NCBI GenBank assembly: GCA_000720805.1
Contig: JODI01000012.1
Location: forward strand, 1-64,000
DNA: 64,000 nt
Direction: 5' to 3'
Source of the DNA: Streptomyces violaceoruber
GTDB taxonomy: Bacteria; Actinomycetota; Actinomycetes; Streptomycetales; Streptomycetaceae
Shown here in pieces: positions 35,153-44,215 of the stretch. The position numbers were made by a program, and so were the translations under genes. The notes under the pieces are model-generated. The model had not been told where the DNA came from, did not search any database, and was given only the letters and a program-made list of their open reading frames with translations. Each line of letters opens with the position of its first letter. Within the stretch, counting starts at the first letter, position 1.

Positions 35153-35734
35153 TCACCTCTGCTGCACCAAGACAACGCCTGGTCTGCGCGAGGCGCCGAC
35201 GTGTGACCTGTTCCCGCAGGCCCTGGCTTCGAACTCCGCTACGGGGACGGTGACCGCGGAATCGCCGCCGTTGTCCGAGACATCGTCGAAGAGCACCATT
35301 CCCGGGGTGAGCCGGTCTCGGTCGGTCAGGGTGAAGGAGACGCTCCCCGATGACCACGAGTTGTCCTTGGTCCAGCCATAGAGGTCATACGTGGTTGCGG
35401 CGGTGAGCGGCGTGAGAGACGTGGTCGCGGCCCAGCCGGGGGACGGAGAATCGAGGGTCCAGGTGGCGAGACCGGCGGTGAGGGGGCGGTCGGCGGTCCA
35501 TGAACCGACCGTCGCCTCACTGCCGACATCGGCGCTGTCCGCGTAGAGGGTCGCGCCGTCAATGTGATGCCCGCAGACCATCATGACGCCGAGCATGCGG
35601 CCGTCGGCGGTCACGGAGATGCCGGCGACAGCATCGACGGGAACCGTGCACCCCGAGGTCGCGGTCAGGGCCATGCCGACCGCGACGGCGCCGGCCAAGC
35701 GCCGGAACACCGGCCGTGAACCGGTCGCCTGCAC
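35153..35734 (-). CDS. putative lipoprotein, function unknown
   Basis: The 193-residue protein has an N-terminal hydrophobic segment ending ALTATSGC, with C29 as a possible lipidation site. The lipobox is weak because position -3 is Thr. The mature part begins TVPVDAVAGISVTADGRMLG and contains MMVCGHHIDGATLY, a sequence pattern I recognise from Streptomyces hypothetical lipoproteins. Beta-rich character (TATTYDLYGWTKDNSWSSG) suggests a small sandwich fold. No function can be assigned. Confidence 0.65.
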   Translation of the reverse strand: MQATGSRPVFRRLAGAVAVGMALTATSGCTVPVDAVAGISVTADGRMLGVMMVCGHHIDGATLYADSADVGSEATVGSWTADRPLTAGLATWTLDSPSPGWAATTSLTPLTAATTYDLYGWTKDNSWSSGSVSFTLTDRDRLTPGMVLFDDVSDNGGDSAVTVPVAEFEARACGNRSHVGASRRPGVVLVQQR

Positions 35735-35809
35735 AGAACCCCCCTTGCCCGGGGGATCGCTCTTTGTGCCCCCTACGCCGGATGGTAGGGACGACCCGCG
35801 TCGAGCCGC

Positions 35810-36126
35810 AGCGCCGTCACCCGCCCGTTGCGCTCTCGTTGTGGCCGCGTGGCCGCCTCGAAGACGACGGCTGGGCCGAGAGCGAGAGGGGCCACGGTGC
35901 CGGCCCGCGCGCTGTCCGGCGACCCCTCGCGCTGCCGCCGGGCGACGACCTGCGAATCTACCGAGTCATCCAGAGAACGACGACGGACAGGAACCAGTTC
36001 TGGCCGTCACCACCGCGGGGCCCACTGCCCATGGTTTGATCGGCATGCGCGAGCGGTGACCGCCGGACCCGGCCCGCCGGGCGGGTCCCAAGTCGCGCTG
36101 ACCGTCCCGGTGTCCCGCGACAGGTG
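35810..36126 (+). pseudogene. remnant of a NarL-family sensor histidine kinase (3' part)
   Basis: This stretch is related to the 3' third of the intact kinase at 50917-52125. Shared pieces are ALPPGxDL..YRVIQ (about 35932-35975), NDxGQEPVLA and TAHGLIGMRER (about 35977-36059), and the terminal VALTVPVSRDR followed by TGAGGA. It carries a frameshift before the ALPPG segment, loses the segment between YRVIQ and NDGQ, has a stop right after MRER, and lacks the AGIYGG piece. The ATPase domain is therefore destroyed. The last ~38 bases are identical to the intact copy. The response regulator follows at once. Confidence 0.85.
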
Positions 36127-36179
36127 AGGAAGTGTCCCGGCCACTGGCCGGACAGCCGCGAGGAAGGAGAAAACCAGGC

Positions 36180-36863
36180 ATGCCCACAGTGCTCGTCGCG
36201 GACGACCAGTTCCTCATCCGCTCGGGACTGATCGCACTCCTGCGGGCCGCACCCGGAATCGACGTCGTCGGCGAGGCGCAGGACGGCGAGGAGGCGGTCG
36301 AGCTGGCAGCGCGGACCAGCCCCGACGTCATCCTGATGGACATTCGGATGCCGGGTATCAGCGGGATCACCGCCACCGAACGGATCCTCGCCCAGGCGTC
36401 GGCCCTGCCCCCGAAGATCCTCGTACTGACCACTTTCGACCTCGACGAGTACGTCTACGGCGCGCTGAAGGTCGGCGCCTGCGGCTTCCTGCTCAAAGAC
36501 ACCCCACCGGACCGGCTGCTCGCCGCCATCGACACCGTGCACGCAGGCGACATGCTGTTCAGCGCCTCGGTGATCAAAGGACTCATCGAGACCTGCGCCC
36601 CCCGCCCGGCCGACCCCGGGCCGCACTCCGCGCTTGGCACACTGACCCCCAGGGAGTTAGAAGTCCTCGGGCTGGTCGGAGCGGGCATGTCCAACTCCGA
36701 CATCGCCCAGCGACTCGTCCTCAGCACAGCGACCATCAAGACACACGTCCACCGCTGCATGCGCAAGCTCACGCTGAACAGCCGGGCCCAGGCGGTCGTC
36801 TTCGCATACGAGAGCGGACTGACCTCCCGCGGTCCCGCGGCCTGGGGCACGGACAACACCTGA
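36180..36863 (+). CDS. NarL/LuxR-type response regulator (orphaned from its kinase)
   Basis: The 227-residue response regulator has a receiver domain with acidic pocket VADD, phosphoacceptor D54 (ILMDIRMPG), and the conserved switch Thr (LVLTTF) and Lys (FLLKDTPP). A C-terminal LuxR helix-turn-helix follows (LTPRELEVLGLVGAGMSNSDIAQRLVLSTATIKTHVHRCMRKL). I chose ATG 36180 after GAGGAAGGAG; the frame to 36132 is the spacer. A rare TTA codon at 36657-36659 sits in TPRELEV. The kinase gene directly upstream is a wreck, while a near-identical intact kinase without a regulator lies at 50917-52125, making that its likely partner. Confidence 0.93.
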   Translation: MPTVLVADDQFLIRSGLIALLRAAPGIDVVGEAQDGEEAVELAARTSPDVILMDIRMPGISGITATERILAQASALPPKILVLTTFDLDEYVYGALKVGACGFLLKDTPPDRLLAAIDTVHAGDMLFSASVIKGLIETCAPRPADPGPHSALGTLTPRELEVLGLVGAGMSNSDIAQRLVLSTATIKTHVHRCMRKLTLNSRAQAVVFAYESGLTSRGPAAWGTDNT

Positions 36864-36878
36864 GGTCCTGCAACTGCC

Positions 36879-39347
36879 ATGTCGTCAAAGGCGCCCGGGA
36901 GCAGGAAAGGAGCCGCCGAGGCCGTCGCCTCGACGGCCAAGATGAAGCCCCGTCACCGCAAGCTCGCCGAGGCCCTCAGCCGGGATCCCGAACTGCTGAC
37001 GTCCGGCCGTCCCGAGGGGCCCGTCACTATCCAGAAACTCGTACGGGCCCTGCTGGCGGTTGGCGCCACACGGGTCGTGCTGCCTCGATGCGCCCACTGC
37101 GGCAAGCAGCACCGCCTACCCAGCCTCGACGGCGACCAGCGGATCTGTGCCTACTGCCAAATGAAGCAGGCCGCGGCTGCGAACCCGTGTGTCATCTGCG
37201 GCCGGGCCGCGCACGTCGCCAGCCACGACCACCTCGGCCGGCCCCGCTGTGCCCTTCACCCCGACACCGGCAACCAGGACCCCGTCGACGTCGTCTGCGA
37301 CCACGCCGCCGCAGTTGACCTTGGCCTTGCCCGGGATGAGGTGGCCGCCGCGGTTCGGGCAACCTGTCAGATGCCCGCCCATCAGCGTCAGCTGGCCTTG
37401 GCCCTGGAGGACAACCCCCGCTTGCTGACCGGCGAGGGTGCCCACGGGCCGCACAAGCTCATCCTCCTGATCGAAGACCTCTTGGCCCGCGGCGCCCGGA
37501 ACATTGTGCTGCCGGACTGCCCGTTCTGCGGCACCGACCGCAAGCTCCGCCACGGCCTGGACGGCCAACGCGCCTGCCGCGCCTGCTACGAGAAGTTCCG
37601 CCTCCTGCCCTGCTCGCGCTGCGGGCGAACCAAGCCGGTCGCTACCAGGACTGTCGACGACCAGCCACTGTGTCACCCCTGCACCCGAGCCGACCCGATC
37701 AACCACGAGCCCTGCACCAGCTGCGGACGGACAGTCAACATCGGTCGCCGCGACGGTGACCAGCGGCTCTGCGGACGATGCTTCCGGCCACCGACAGCCG
37801 TCTGCGCGGACTGCGGCCGGACCCGGCCCTGCTACTTCGCGCAGAGCGAGGCGCCACGCTGCGAGGCATGTTCCAACCGGCTGCGGCCGCCCCAGACATG
37901 CTCGCGCTGCGGCAACGAGCGGTCTGTAAAGGCCCGGCTTCCCGACGGCGGCCCTCTCTGCCACAGCTGCATTCGGGTTCCAGTGCCCTGTCACATCTGC
38001 GGCAGGTCCAAGCCGCTCACCGGACGTGGCCCGAACGGGGAAGCGCTCTGCCGTGTCTGCTACGACCAGCACCCCATCGCCAGACGCGACTGTGTCCAAT
38101 GTGGTGTCCTCGAACGGCTCTATCACCACGGGCTTTGCAACTCGTGCGCTCTCGACCGGCAGTTGACCGGCCTGCTCGGCGGGCCCGACGGCATCGTCCG
38201 GCCGGACCTGGAACCGGTGTTCCAATGCTTACACCGGGGCAATCCCCTCTCTCTTCTCTACTGGCTGCGTGAACCCGTTCCGCGGCGTTTGCTGGCTGCT
38301 CTCGCCGCCGAGAAGGGGCCCGTGACGCACGACCTCCTCGACGGCCTTGGGCACCCGGTGAAAGCCGTCCGTCACTTGCGGGCGGCTCTGGCTGCCGACG
38401 GTGTTCTTCCGGCTCGCGACGAGCGCCTCGCCGAACTTGAGGGCTGGCTGCCCCGGGCCGTCGCCCGAATCGAGGATCCCCGGGAGCGCCAGGTCGTCCG
38501 CGGCTTCGCCACCTGGCACCACTTGCGGCGGCTCCGGCGAGATGCCGAAAAACGGCCCGTCATGGTGCACCAGACGGTGGTCGTCCGCCGTGAGGTCAAG
38601 GCCGCAATCCAGCTGGTCGCATGGCTCCGGGCCCGCAGCACGAGCCTGGCCACCTGCACCCAGCACGACTTCGACGACTGGCTGGCCACGGACATCTGGG
38701 TCCGCTACCTCGCCCGAACCTTCCTGGTCTGGTCTGTACGGAACCGCCACGCTCACCGTGTCCTGATCCCGATCCCGTCTAAGGACGCTTCGATGGTCAT
38801 CATCGAGCAAGATCAACGATGGGCCCACGTCCGCCGACTCGTGAAGGGAGACGGGGTCGACACCACCACCCGCGTCGCAGGCCTCCTTCTCTTGCTGTTC
38901 GCCCAACCTCTGAGCCGCACCTCCCGGATCCGGCTCGACCAGGTCACCCGCACGGAGGACGGGGTTGCGCTCACGCTCGGGTCCCACCCCACCGATCTGC
39001 CGCCCCCGCTGGACTCCCTCGTGCTGGAGCTCGTCCAGCAGCGGCACGGCTACTCCACCCTCGGACGCAGTGACGATCACCCCTGGCTCTTCCCGGGCAC
39101 GGCCGGCGGACAGCCCATCAGCAGCCGACAGCTCATGCGCAAGCTCACCGCCCTAGGCATCCACGCACGACCCGCCCGCAACACCACACTCATGGAGCTC
39201 CCCGCCGAGCTCCCCGCCGTCGTCCTCAGCCGCCTGCTCGGATTGCACATAAACCGGGCCGAGAAGTGGACCAAGGAGGCTGGCTCCTTACGAGCTGACT
39301 ATGCCGCTGAGCTCTCCCGCCGCAAGGCATTCCGTAAATCCCAATAG
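36879..39347 (+). CDS. multi-zinc-ribbon protein with tyrosine-recombinase-like C-terminus
   Basis: This 822-residue protein has, from about residue 70 to 430, nine successive zinc-ribbon-like units. They comprise seventeen CxxC knuckles and one CxxH (CAHCG/CAYC, CPFCG/CRAC, CSRCG/CHPC and so on). A ~50-residue helical module ending in VLP precedes the first and third units (AEALSRDPELLT... and ALALEDNPRLLT...), showing internal duplication. The last ~180 residues resemble a tyrosine recombinase: AGLLLLLFAQPLSRTSRIRLDQV like box I, WLFPGTAGGQPIS, then RPARNTTLMELPAELPAVVLSRLLGLH where HxxR/LGH boxes would lie, and a Tyr soon after. The His of HxxR is Arg here, so activity is uncertain. Two rare TTA codons (38229-38231, 39288-39290) are present. 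Confidence 0.75.
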   Translation: MSSKAPGSRKGAAEAVASTAKMKPRHRKLAEALSRDPELLTSGRPEGPVTIQKLVRALLAVGATRVVLPRCAHCGKQHRLPSLDGDQRICAYCQMKQAAAANPCVICGRAAHVASHDHLGRPRCALHPDTGNQDPVDVVCDHAAAVDLGLARDEVAAAVRATCQMPAHQRQLALALEDNPRLLTGEGAHGPHKLILLIEDLLARGARNIVLPDCPFCGTDRKLRHGLDGQRACRACYEKFRLLPCSRCGRTKPVATRTVDDQPLCHPCTRADPINHEPCTSCGRTVNIGRRDGDQRLCGRCFRPPTAVCADCGRTRPCYFAQSEAPRCEACSNRLRPPQTCSRCGNERSVKARLPDGGPLCHSCIRVPVPCHICGRSKPLTGRGPNGEALCRVCYDQHPIARRDCVQCGVLERLYHHGLCNSCALDRQLTGLLGGPDGIVRPDLEPVFQCLHRGNPLSLLYWLREPVPRRLLAALAAEKGPVTHDLLDGLGHPVKAVRHLRAALAADGVLPARDERLAELEGWLPRAVARIEDPRERQVVRGFATWHHLRRLRRDAEKRPVMVHQTVVVRREVKAAIQLVAWLRARSTSLATCTQHDFDDWLATDIWVRYLARTFLVWSVRNRHAHRVLIPIPSKDASMVIIEQDQRWAHVRRLVKGDGVDTTTRVAGLLLLLFAQPLSRTSRIRLDQVTRTEDGVALTLGSHPTDLPPPLDSLVLELVQQRHGYSTLGRSDDHPWLFPGTAGGQPISSRQLMRKLTALGIHARPARNTTLMELPAELPAVVLSRLLGLHINRAEKWTKEAGSLRADYAAELSRRKAFRKSQ

Positions 39348-39511
39348 TTGAACCTAAGCCTTGTCCGGAACCCACACATCATGGCGACCGGCAACGTAGG
39401 TGTCGGGATGGATTCAGGGATTCTTCGACCAGTTGGTGCGGGGCCCCTTCGAGTGACCTGCGGGTCATCAGTGCGATGAAGTGCCCAAGTGCTCAGGTCG
39501 GATGAGGCTAC

Positions 39512-40360
39512 TCACAGGTCACATCTCCCGGCGGCGAGTGCCGTGATTGCGCACTCGGCGGCGTGCCGTGCCGCGAGCGCGGAGGGGAAGGGCCCACAGC
39601 CGTGGGAGGCGGTGTCGGGCGGCCCGCTCGCGATCCGCCACTGCCAGGCGGTGTGAGTGGCAGAGAGCGAGGGGTGATGCCAGACGGGCTCTGCGGCCGA
39701 GGTCGCGGTCTCCGTCGGCTGGACCAGAACGCCGTATGTCACCCCGCCGATCACTGCCGTGGCAGATCTCCCGCTGGTGTCGTCGCCAGTCCAGTCCAGC
39801 GGTGTCGGAGTCGACTCCGACACCTCCAGAAGGGCATCCGCGAGGTCGGCCAGACTCCGGTACAGCGCGGCACGTACCGCATCGGCGTGCTGCCGGCCCC
39901 ACTGGCACGGGGACCGTTCGGTGACCTCCTCCGCGAGGATGTGCGCGGCGAGTTCGTCCAGAAGGTCTCCGTTCACCGGGCGTCCCTCCGCCAGCGTCGC
40001 GGCAGCGCCCCGCATGAGATCGCCTCGGGTCACGGCCGTGCCGCGAGCCAGCTCCCACAGTTCGGCCGGTCCCAGGTCGTCGACCGTGCGCCGGATGCAG
40101 AGGGCGGCCGCATCCGCCTGGGCCGGGACTTCGGCGTTCAAGAGGCCCGCGCGCACGTCCATGGCCGCGCTCACATCGCCTGGCTGCAGCACGCCCAACG
40201 GCAACGACCCCACTGCTTGGAGCACCTGCCCGTGGACGCGTCGTACGGGATGAGGACCGAAGGGCGGTGCCGGTCGTCCCGCCAGTGCGCACAGGGCATC
40301 GAGCAGTTCCGCGGCCGGAACTCTCAGGCTGGTGCACGCCCTCGTCAGACGACCGGCCAT
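39512..40360 (-). CDS. hypothetical protein, no recognised domain
   Basis: The 282-residue product is Ala-rich and predicted soluble, mainly helical to residue ~180 (for example VPAELLDALCALAGRP, ADAVRAALYRSLADLADALLEV). A more beta-like C-terminus follows (SATAVIGGVTYGVLVQPTET). Coding character and the five-base distance to the RidA gene support a real gene transcribed with RidA. Nothing in it identifies a function. Confidence 0.6.
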   Translation of the reverse strand: MAGRLTRACTSLRVPAAELLDALCALAGRPAPPFGPHPVRRVHGQVLQAVGSLPLGVLQPGDVSAAMDVRAGLLNAEVPAQADAAALCIRRTVDDLGPAELWELARGTAVTRGDLMRGAAATLAEGRPVNGDLLDELAAHILAEEVTERSPCQWGRQHADAVRAALYRSLADLADALLEVSESTPTPLDWTGDDTSGRSATAVIGGVTYGVLVQPTETATSAAEPVWHHPSLSATHTAWQWRIASGPPDTASHGCGPFPSALAARHAAECAITALAAGRCDL

Positions 40361-40365
40361 CCTGG

Positions 40366-40749
40366 TCAGTCGTCCAGCACTGCCAGGGCGTCGACCTCCA
40401 CGAGCAGTCCCGGCGGAAGCTGCATGTAGACGGTGGTGCGAGCGGGGAACGGCTCACCGACGGCCGCGGCGTACGCCTGGTTCATCTCGGCCAGGTGGGC
40501 GGAATCGGTGAGGTACACGCGGAGCATCACGACGTCCTCCAGGCCCGCGCCGCCCGCCTTGAGTACGGCGGTGACGTTGCGGAGGGTCTGTGTGGTCTGC
40601 TCGGCGACCGTGGTGCCGACGATCTCGCCCGTGTCCGGATCGAAGGGGAGCTGCCCGGAGACCTGCAGGACGGGGCCCTTGCGGATGCCTTGGGACAGCG
40701 GGGCTGGCAGGGAGGGGGCGTTCTCGGTGGTGATGACAGTTCTGGTCAT
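40366..40749 (-). CDS. RidA/YjgF-family enamine/imine deaminase-like protein
   Basis: The 127-residue single-domain protein has the RidA hallmarks: LSQGIRKGPVLQVSGQLPFDPDTGEIV, TTQTLRNVTAVLKAGGAGLEDVV, and the C-terminal FPARTTVYMQLPPGLLVEVDALAVL with the catalytic-type Arg and Glu. Canonical members hydrolyse reactive enamines or imines. Others within catabolic clusters work as specific hydrolases. ATG 40749 is the start. It lies 40 bases downstream of a carboxylesterase gene, which points to a shared catabolic role. Confidence 0.9.
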   Translation of the reverse strand: MTRTVITTENAPSLPAPLSQGIRKGPVLQVSGQLPFDPDTGEIVGTTVAEQTTQTLRNVTAVLKAGGAGLEDVVMLRVYLTDSAHLAEMNQAYAAAVGEPFPARTTVYMQLPPGLLVEVDALAVLDD

Positions 40750-40789
40750 GGTCTTCCTTGAAGGGAGTGCGTATGGACGCGTGCGAGGG

Positions 40790-42286
40790 TCAGTTCCAGG
40801 CCTGTCGTTCCTGGCCGCGAGGGTCGTCGACCTGGGTCCACTCGGCGTCGATGCGCATGACGGCCCGGCGCTCGGTGTCGTACGGGTCCCAGCCGGGGTT
40901 GCCGGTCCTGGCGAACCGGACCCAGGTCTCGTGCATGCGGGCGGCGAGATCCGCGGGGGGCTTGTCGGGGCCGAGCAGGGCGGCGGGGCCGTGTAGCTGG
41001 GGGAGGTGCGCGAGATCGAAGACGAAGGGCAGCTCCATGGCGTGGGTGGCGCCGAGCTGTCCGTCAAGGGCGTGGGAGCGCCAGGCGAACTCGTAGGCGT
41101 GCGTGGCGGACTCGGGGTGGGCGGCATGTGCGCCGGCCAGTGCCCAGCTGCCCGCGCCGAACAGCGCGTCGCCCATGATGGCGGAGCGCAGCTCGCCGAA
41201 GGACGCCTCGGGGCGGGACTTGCGGTACGTCTCGACGAGCTGCCCCGCCTTCGGGTGCGAGCGTGCCGCCGTGTCGTCGACGTCTGCGGCGGTCGAGGTG
41301 GCGTACTTGTCCCCGGGGACCAGGTAGAGGTTTCCCTCCTCGGTGTTGGTCCCGATGAGCAGGGCGACTTCGGCGCTCAGGCCGGCGGCGACGGATTCGG
41401 CGGGCTGCGTGTCGAGGACCAGACTGAAGGGACTGAGTCCCATCAGCGGATCGTGGTGCGTGTCGGTCTGCAGGTCGATGCCCGCGAGCCGGGAGGCGGC
41501 CTCGACCAGGCGGTCGTCGGAGATGTCCGCGAAGGCGTCGACATGGGGCTCGATGCCCAGGGCCTCGGCCGCTGCCTGGGTGACGCGGGCGGCCTGTTCG
41601 CTGGTGAACGCCCCCAGGCCGCTACCGCTTTGGACGATCGCCCGGCGGAAGAGGCCCGTGGCCTCGGGGGTGGCCAGGACGCCACCGACGATGGTCGCCC
41701 CGGCCGACTGGCCGAAGAGAGTGACGTTGTCCGGGTCACCGCCGAAGGCGGCGATGTTCTCCCGCACCCAGCGCAGCGCGGCGACGACGTCGAGCATGCC
41801 GCGGTTGGCGGGCGCGCCGGGGATGTCGAGGAACCCGGCGATGCCCAGCCGGTAGTTGACGGTGACGAGGACGACGCCGTCACGGGCGAAGGCGGAACCG
41901 TCGTACAACGCGGACCGCGTCGAGCCGGCGACGAATCCCCCGCCGTGGACGAACACCATGACGGGCAGGTCGCCGCCGGCGGCGGCGGGCGTGAAGACGT
42001 TGACGGTGAGGTAGTCCTCCCCGCGGCTCCAACCGGTGCCGAAGTAGGGGGACATGTCCACGCTGCCGAGCTTGCGCTCGGACTGCGGCGCGTTGGGCCC
42101 CGGCACGGTGGCGTCCCGTATGCCGTCCCACGGCTCGTGCGGCTGGGGCGGCGCGAACCGGCTGGCGCCGCGGGGCGGGGTGGCATACGGGATGTTCAGG
42201 AAGGCGGCGGTGCCGTCCTGGCGCAGGCCGCGGACGGCTCCCTGCGCCGTGGTCACGACGGGCTCGGGGTGGTGATTCACGGTCAT
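40790..42286 (-). CDS. type-B carboxylesterase
   Basis: The 498-residue alpha/beta-hydrolase belongs to the COesterase family. The oxyanion-hole sequence HGGGF is at residues 114-118 and the nucleophile S194 in FGQSAGATIVGG. An acidic member probably lies in GTNTEEGNLY and the catalytic His in GATHAMELPFVF. There is no signal peptide, so it is cytoplasmic. It lies 15 bases after the MBL hydrolase gene and before RidA, forming a small hydrolytic cassette. Its ester or lactone substrate is unknown. Confidence 0.92.
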   Translation of the reverse strand: MTVNHHPEPVVTTAQGAVRGLRQDGTAAFLNIPYATPPRGASRFAPPQPHEPWDGIRDATVPGPNAPQSERKLGSVDMSPYFGTGWSRGEDYLTVNVFTPAAAGGDLPVMVFVHGGGFVAGSTRSALYDGSAFARDGVVLVTVNYRLGIAGFLDIPGAPANRGMLDVVAALRWVRENIAAFGGDPDNVTLFGQSAGATIVGGVLATPEATGLFRRAIVQSGSGLGAFTSEQAARVTQAAAEALGIEPHVDAFADISDDRLVEAASRLAGIDLQTDTHHDPLMGLSPFSLVLDTQPAESVAAGLSAEVALLIGTNTEEGNLYLVPGDKYATSTAADVDDTAARSHPKAGQLVETYRKSRPEASFGELRSAIMGDALFGAGSWALAGAHAAHPESATHAYEFAWRSHALDGQLGATHAMELPFVFDLAHLPQLHGPAALLGPDKPPADLAARMHETWVRFARTGNPGWDPYDTERRAVMRIDAEWTQVDDPRGQERQAWN

Positions 42287-42301
42287 GCCTTTCTGCGGGC
42301 C

Positions 42302-43216
42302 TCAGCCCTGCTCGGTGTACGGGGCGAAGGGAGCCCAGCCCTTGATGGCGAACTTGCTTCCGTCACGTACGACTTCGGCGGCGCCGTGGCCGCCCAGGTG
42401 CGCGGGGATCACGAGTGCGTTGTTGTCGGCCGCCCAGCCCAGCACCTTGCGGCGGGTGGCGCGGGCGCCCGCGGGGTCCTCGCAGAAGCAGCTGTTGGCG
42501 TCCGGTTCGAGGATCTGCACGGGGCTGTGCAGCATGTCGCCGACGAACACCGCGCGGTCCGTCCCGGAGGTGAGGGTCAGTACGGAGGAGCCGGGGGTGT
42601 GTCCGGGAGCCGTGTCCAGGCGCAGGCCGGCGTCGATCTGGTGGCTGTTTTCCCACAGCAGCGTCTGGCCGGCCTGGTGCACCGGGGCCACGCTGTCCTC
42701 GAAGACGTTCTGGTTGCCGCGGCCGAGCAGTGGCTTGTGGCCGTTCTCGGGATTCCAGAAGTCGAAGTCGTCCTTAGGCATCAGATAGGTGGCGTTGGGG
42801 AAGGTGGGCACCCATTGCCGGCCGGTCAGGTATGTGTTCCAGCCGACGTGATCGATGTGGAGATGCGTGTTGATCACGATGTCGACGTCCTCGGGCCTGA
42901 CGCCGGCCCGGGCGAGATTGGCCAGGAAGCCTGTTTCGAGGCGGTTCCAGACCGGCGCGTACGGGCGGTCCTTGTGGTTGCCCACGCCGGTGTCGACGAG
43001 GATGGTCTTGCCCTCGCTGCGCAGCAGCCAGGTCTGGATCGCGGAATTTACGATATTGGTGTCGGAATCCAGGAAATACGGGGTCAGCCAGGAGTCGCTG
43101 TCGTCCCACACTTCCTTCGAGCTTTCCGGGAAGAAGGTGTCGGGCGTCATTTCGACGGAGCCGAAGTATTCCCATACCCGGGTGATGGTGACGTTGCCCA
43201 GCTTGATTTGTTCCAT
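42302..43216 (-). CDS. MBL-fold metallo-hydrolase (lactonase-like)
   Basis: The 304-residue metallo-beta-lactamase-fold enzyme has the zinc motif THLHIDH (H118, H120, D122, H123), then APGHTPGSSVL, FVGDMLHSPVQ and IPAHLGGHG as further ligands. The architecture is like AHL lactonases and related hydrolases of the AttM/AiiA/MPH type. I chose ATG 43216 (MEQIKLGNV) with AAGGA nine bases upstream; the frame to 43297 is non-coding. It is the first gene of the three- or four-gene run MBL-esterase-RidA-hypothetical. Lactone opening is plausible but not proven. Confidence 0.88.
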   Translation of the reverse strand: MEQIKLGNVTITRVWEYFGSVEMTPDTFFPESSKEVWDDSDSWLTPYFLDSDTNIVNSAIQTWLLRSEGKTILVDTGVGNHKDRPYAPVWNRLETGFLANLARAGVRPEDVDIVINTHLHIDHVGWNTYLTGRQWVPTFPNATYLMPKDDFDFWNPENGHKPLLGRGNQNVFEDSVAPVHQAGQTLLWENSHQIDAGLRLDTAPGHTPGSSVLTLTSGTDRAVFVGDMLHSPVQILEPDANSCFCEDPAGARATRRKVLGWAADNNALVIPAHLGGHGAAEVVRDGSKFAIKGWAPFAPYTEQG

Positions 43217-43454
43217 GAGGCGTCCTTGGGAATTCGGGGGCTTTCCTGGAACCGTACGAGCAGACTCGGGCACGGGGTATCCGTAACGTGACTGCACCTG
43301 TGCCCCAGGGGCCCGGCAAAGTCATGAAGTTAGGCCGTGACCTGCGGTGTCATAACTGCCGCGATGTGCCCGGCGGGTCTGAGGGTGGCGGGCGGGGCCC
43401 AGGCGGAACGATGGAAGCTCTCACACTCACCGTCGTCTGCCACGAAGGACGCCC

Positions 43455-44095
43455 GCCGCCCTGGCGCACGGTATCGGCGCGGTCCTCGGCCAGGTCGCCG
43501 TGGACGCGAAGTCCAATGAGATCCTTGCCGTCCGGGAACTACTGAAAGCGTTCACTGACCTGGCCGGGCGGTCATCACGGTCGACTGCCTGCACACGCAT
43601 AGCGACACCGCGCAGGCCATCGCCGGCCGGCACGCCGACTACGTGATGACCGTCAAGGCCAACATGCCGACCCTGTACAAGCAGCTGAAGAAGCTGCCCC
43701 GGACCGCGATCCCCGCGACCTCGGCCGTGAGCACGGGTCACGGCCGCCGGGCCCGCCGCACGATCAAGGCCGTGCTGGCGCCGGCATGGATCGAGTTCGC
43801 CGGCGCCGCCCAGGTCGCGCAGGTCCGCCGCACGGTCACGAAGAAAGGCAAGAAGACCGTCGAGGTCGTGTACCTCATTACCAGCGACCGCGGCGCCGAT
43901 CCCGCCACCCTGGCGGCCTGGGTCCGCGGCCACTGGGAGATAGAAAACCGGCTTCACTGGGTCCGCGACGTGACTTATCAGGAGGATAAATCGCTGGTCA
44001 GGATAGGAAACGCGCCTCGTGTAATGGCCTCGCTGCGGAGCCTGGCCATTAGCCTGCTGCGCTTGGACGGCCAGGCCAACATCGCCGCCCGCTAA
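43455..44095 (+). pseudogene. ISAs1-family transposase remnant (5'-truncated, frameshifted)
   Basis: The open part (43643-44095) contains the DDE transposase C-terminal signature [20 protein letters not shown], then [21 protein letters not shown] and [18 protein letters not shown], typical of ISAs1 (H-repeat) transposases. Upstream the matching reading HGIGAVLGQVAVDAKSNEI continues in another frame. A single missing base near 43572 (after DLAG, before [10 protein letters not shown]) separates them. The N-terminal ~100 residues are absent. The element cannot move by itself. Confidence 0.88.
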
Positions 44096-44152
44096 TACTC
44101 CAGTTGCACTTCTCCATATTCCCTGGTCACAGGCCCTTTTGATTCTATTCGG

Positions 44153-44167
44153 CTGACGCGCCGTCAG
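44153..44167. repeat. perfect inverted repeat CTGACG-CGC-CGTCAG
   Basis: A 6-bp perfect stem with a 3-nt centre lies between the ISAs1 and IS701 remnants, in locally AT-richer DNA. It could be part of an IS end, but no second copy was found at the far side. Confidence 0.4.
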
Positions 44168-44215
44168 ATCCGTGGTGGTTCGTAACTCACACGATCGGGG
44201 TGCGTTGAACCAGTC

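Noticed and set aside
43427..43957. Minus-strand frame over the ISAs1 fragment
   Set aside because: It is the complement of the transposase remnant and has no coding character.
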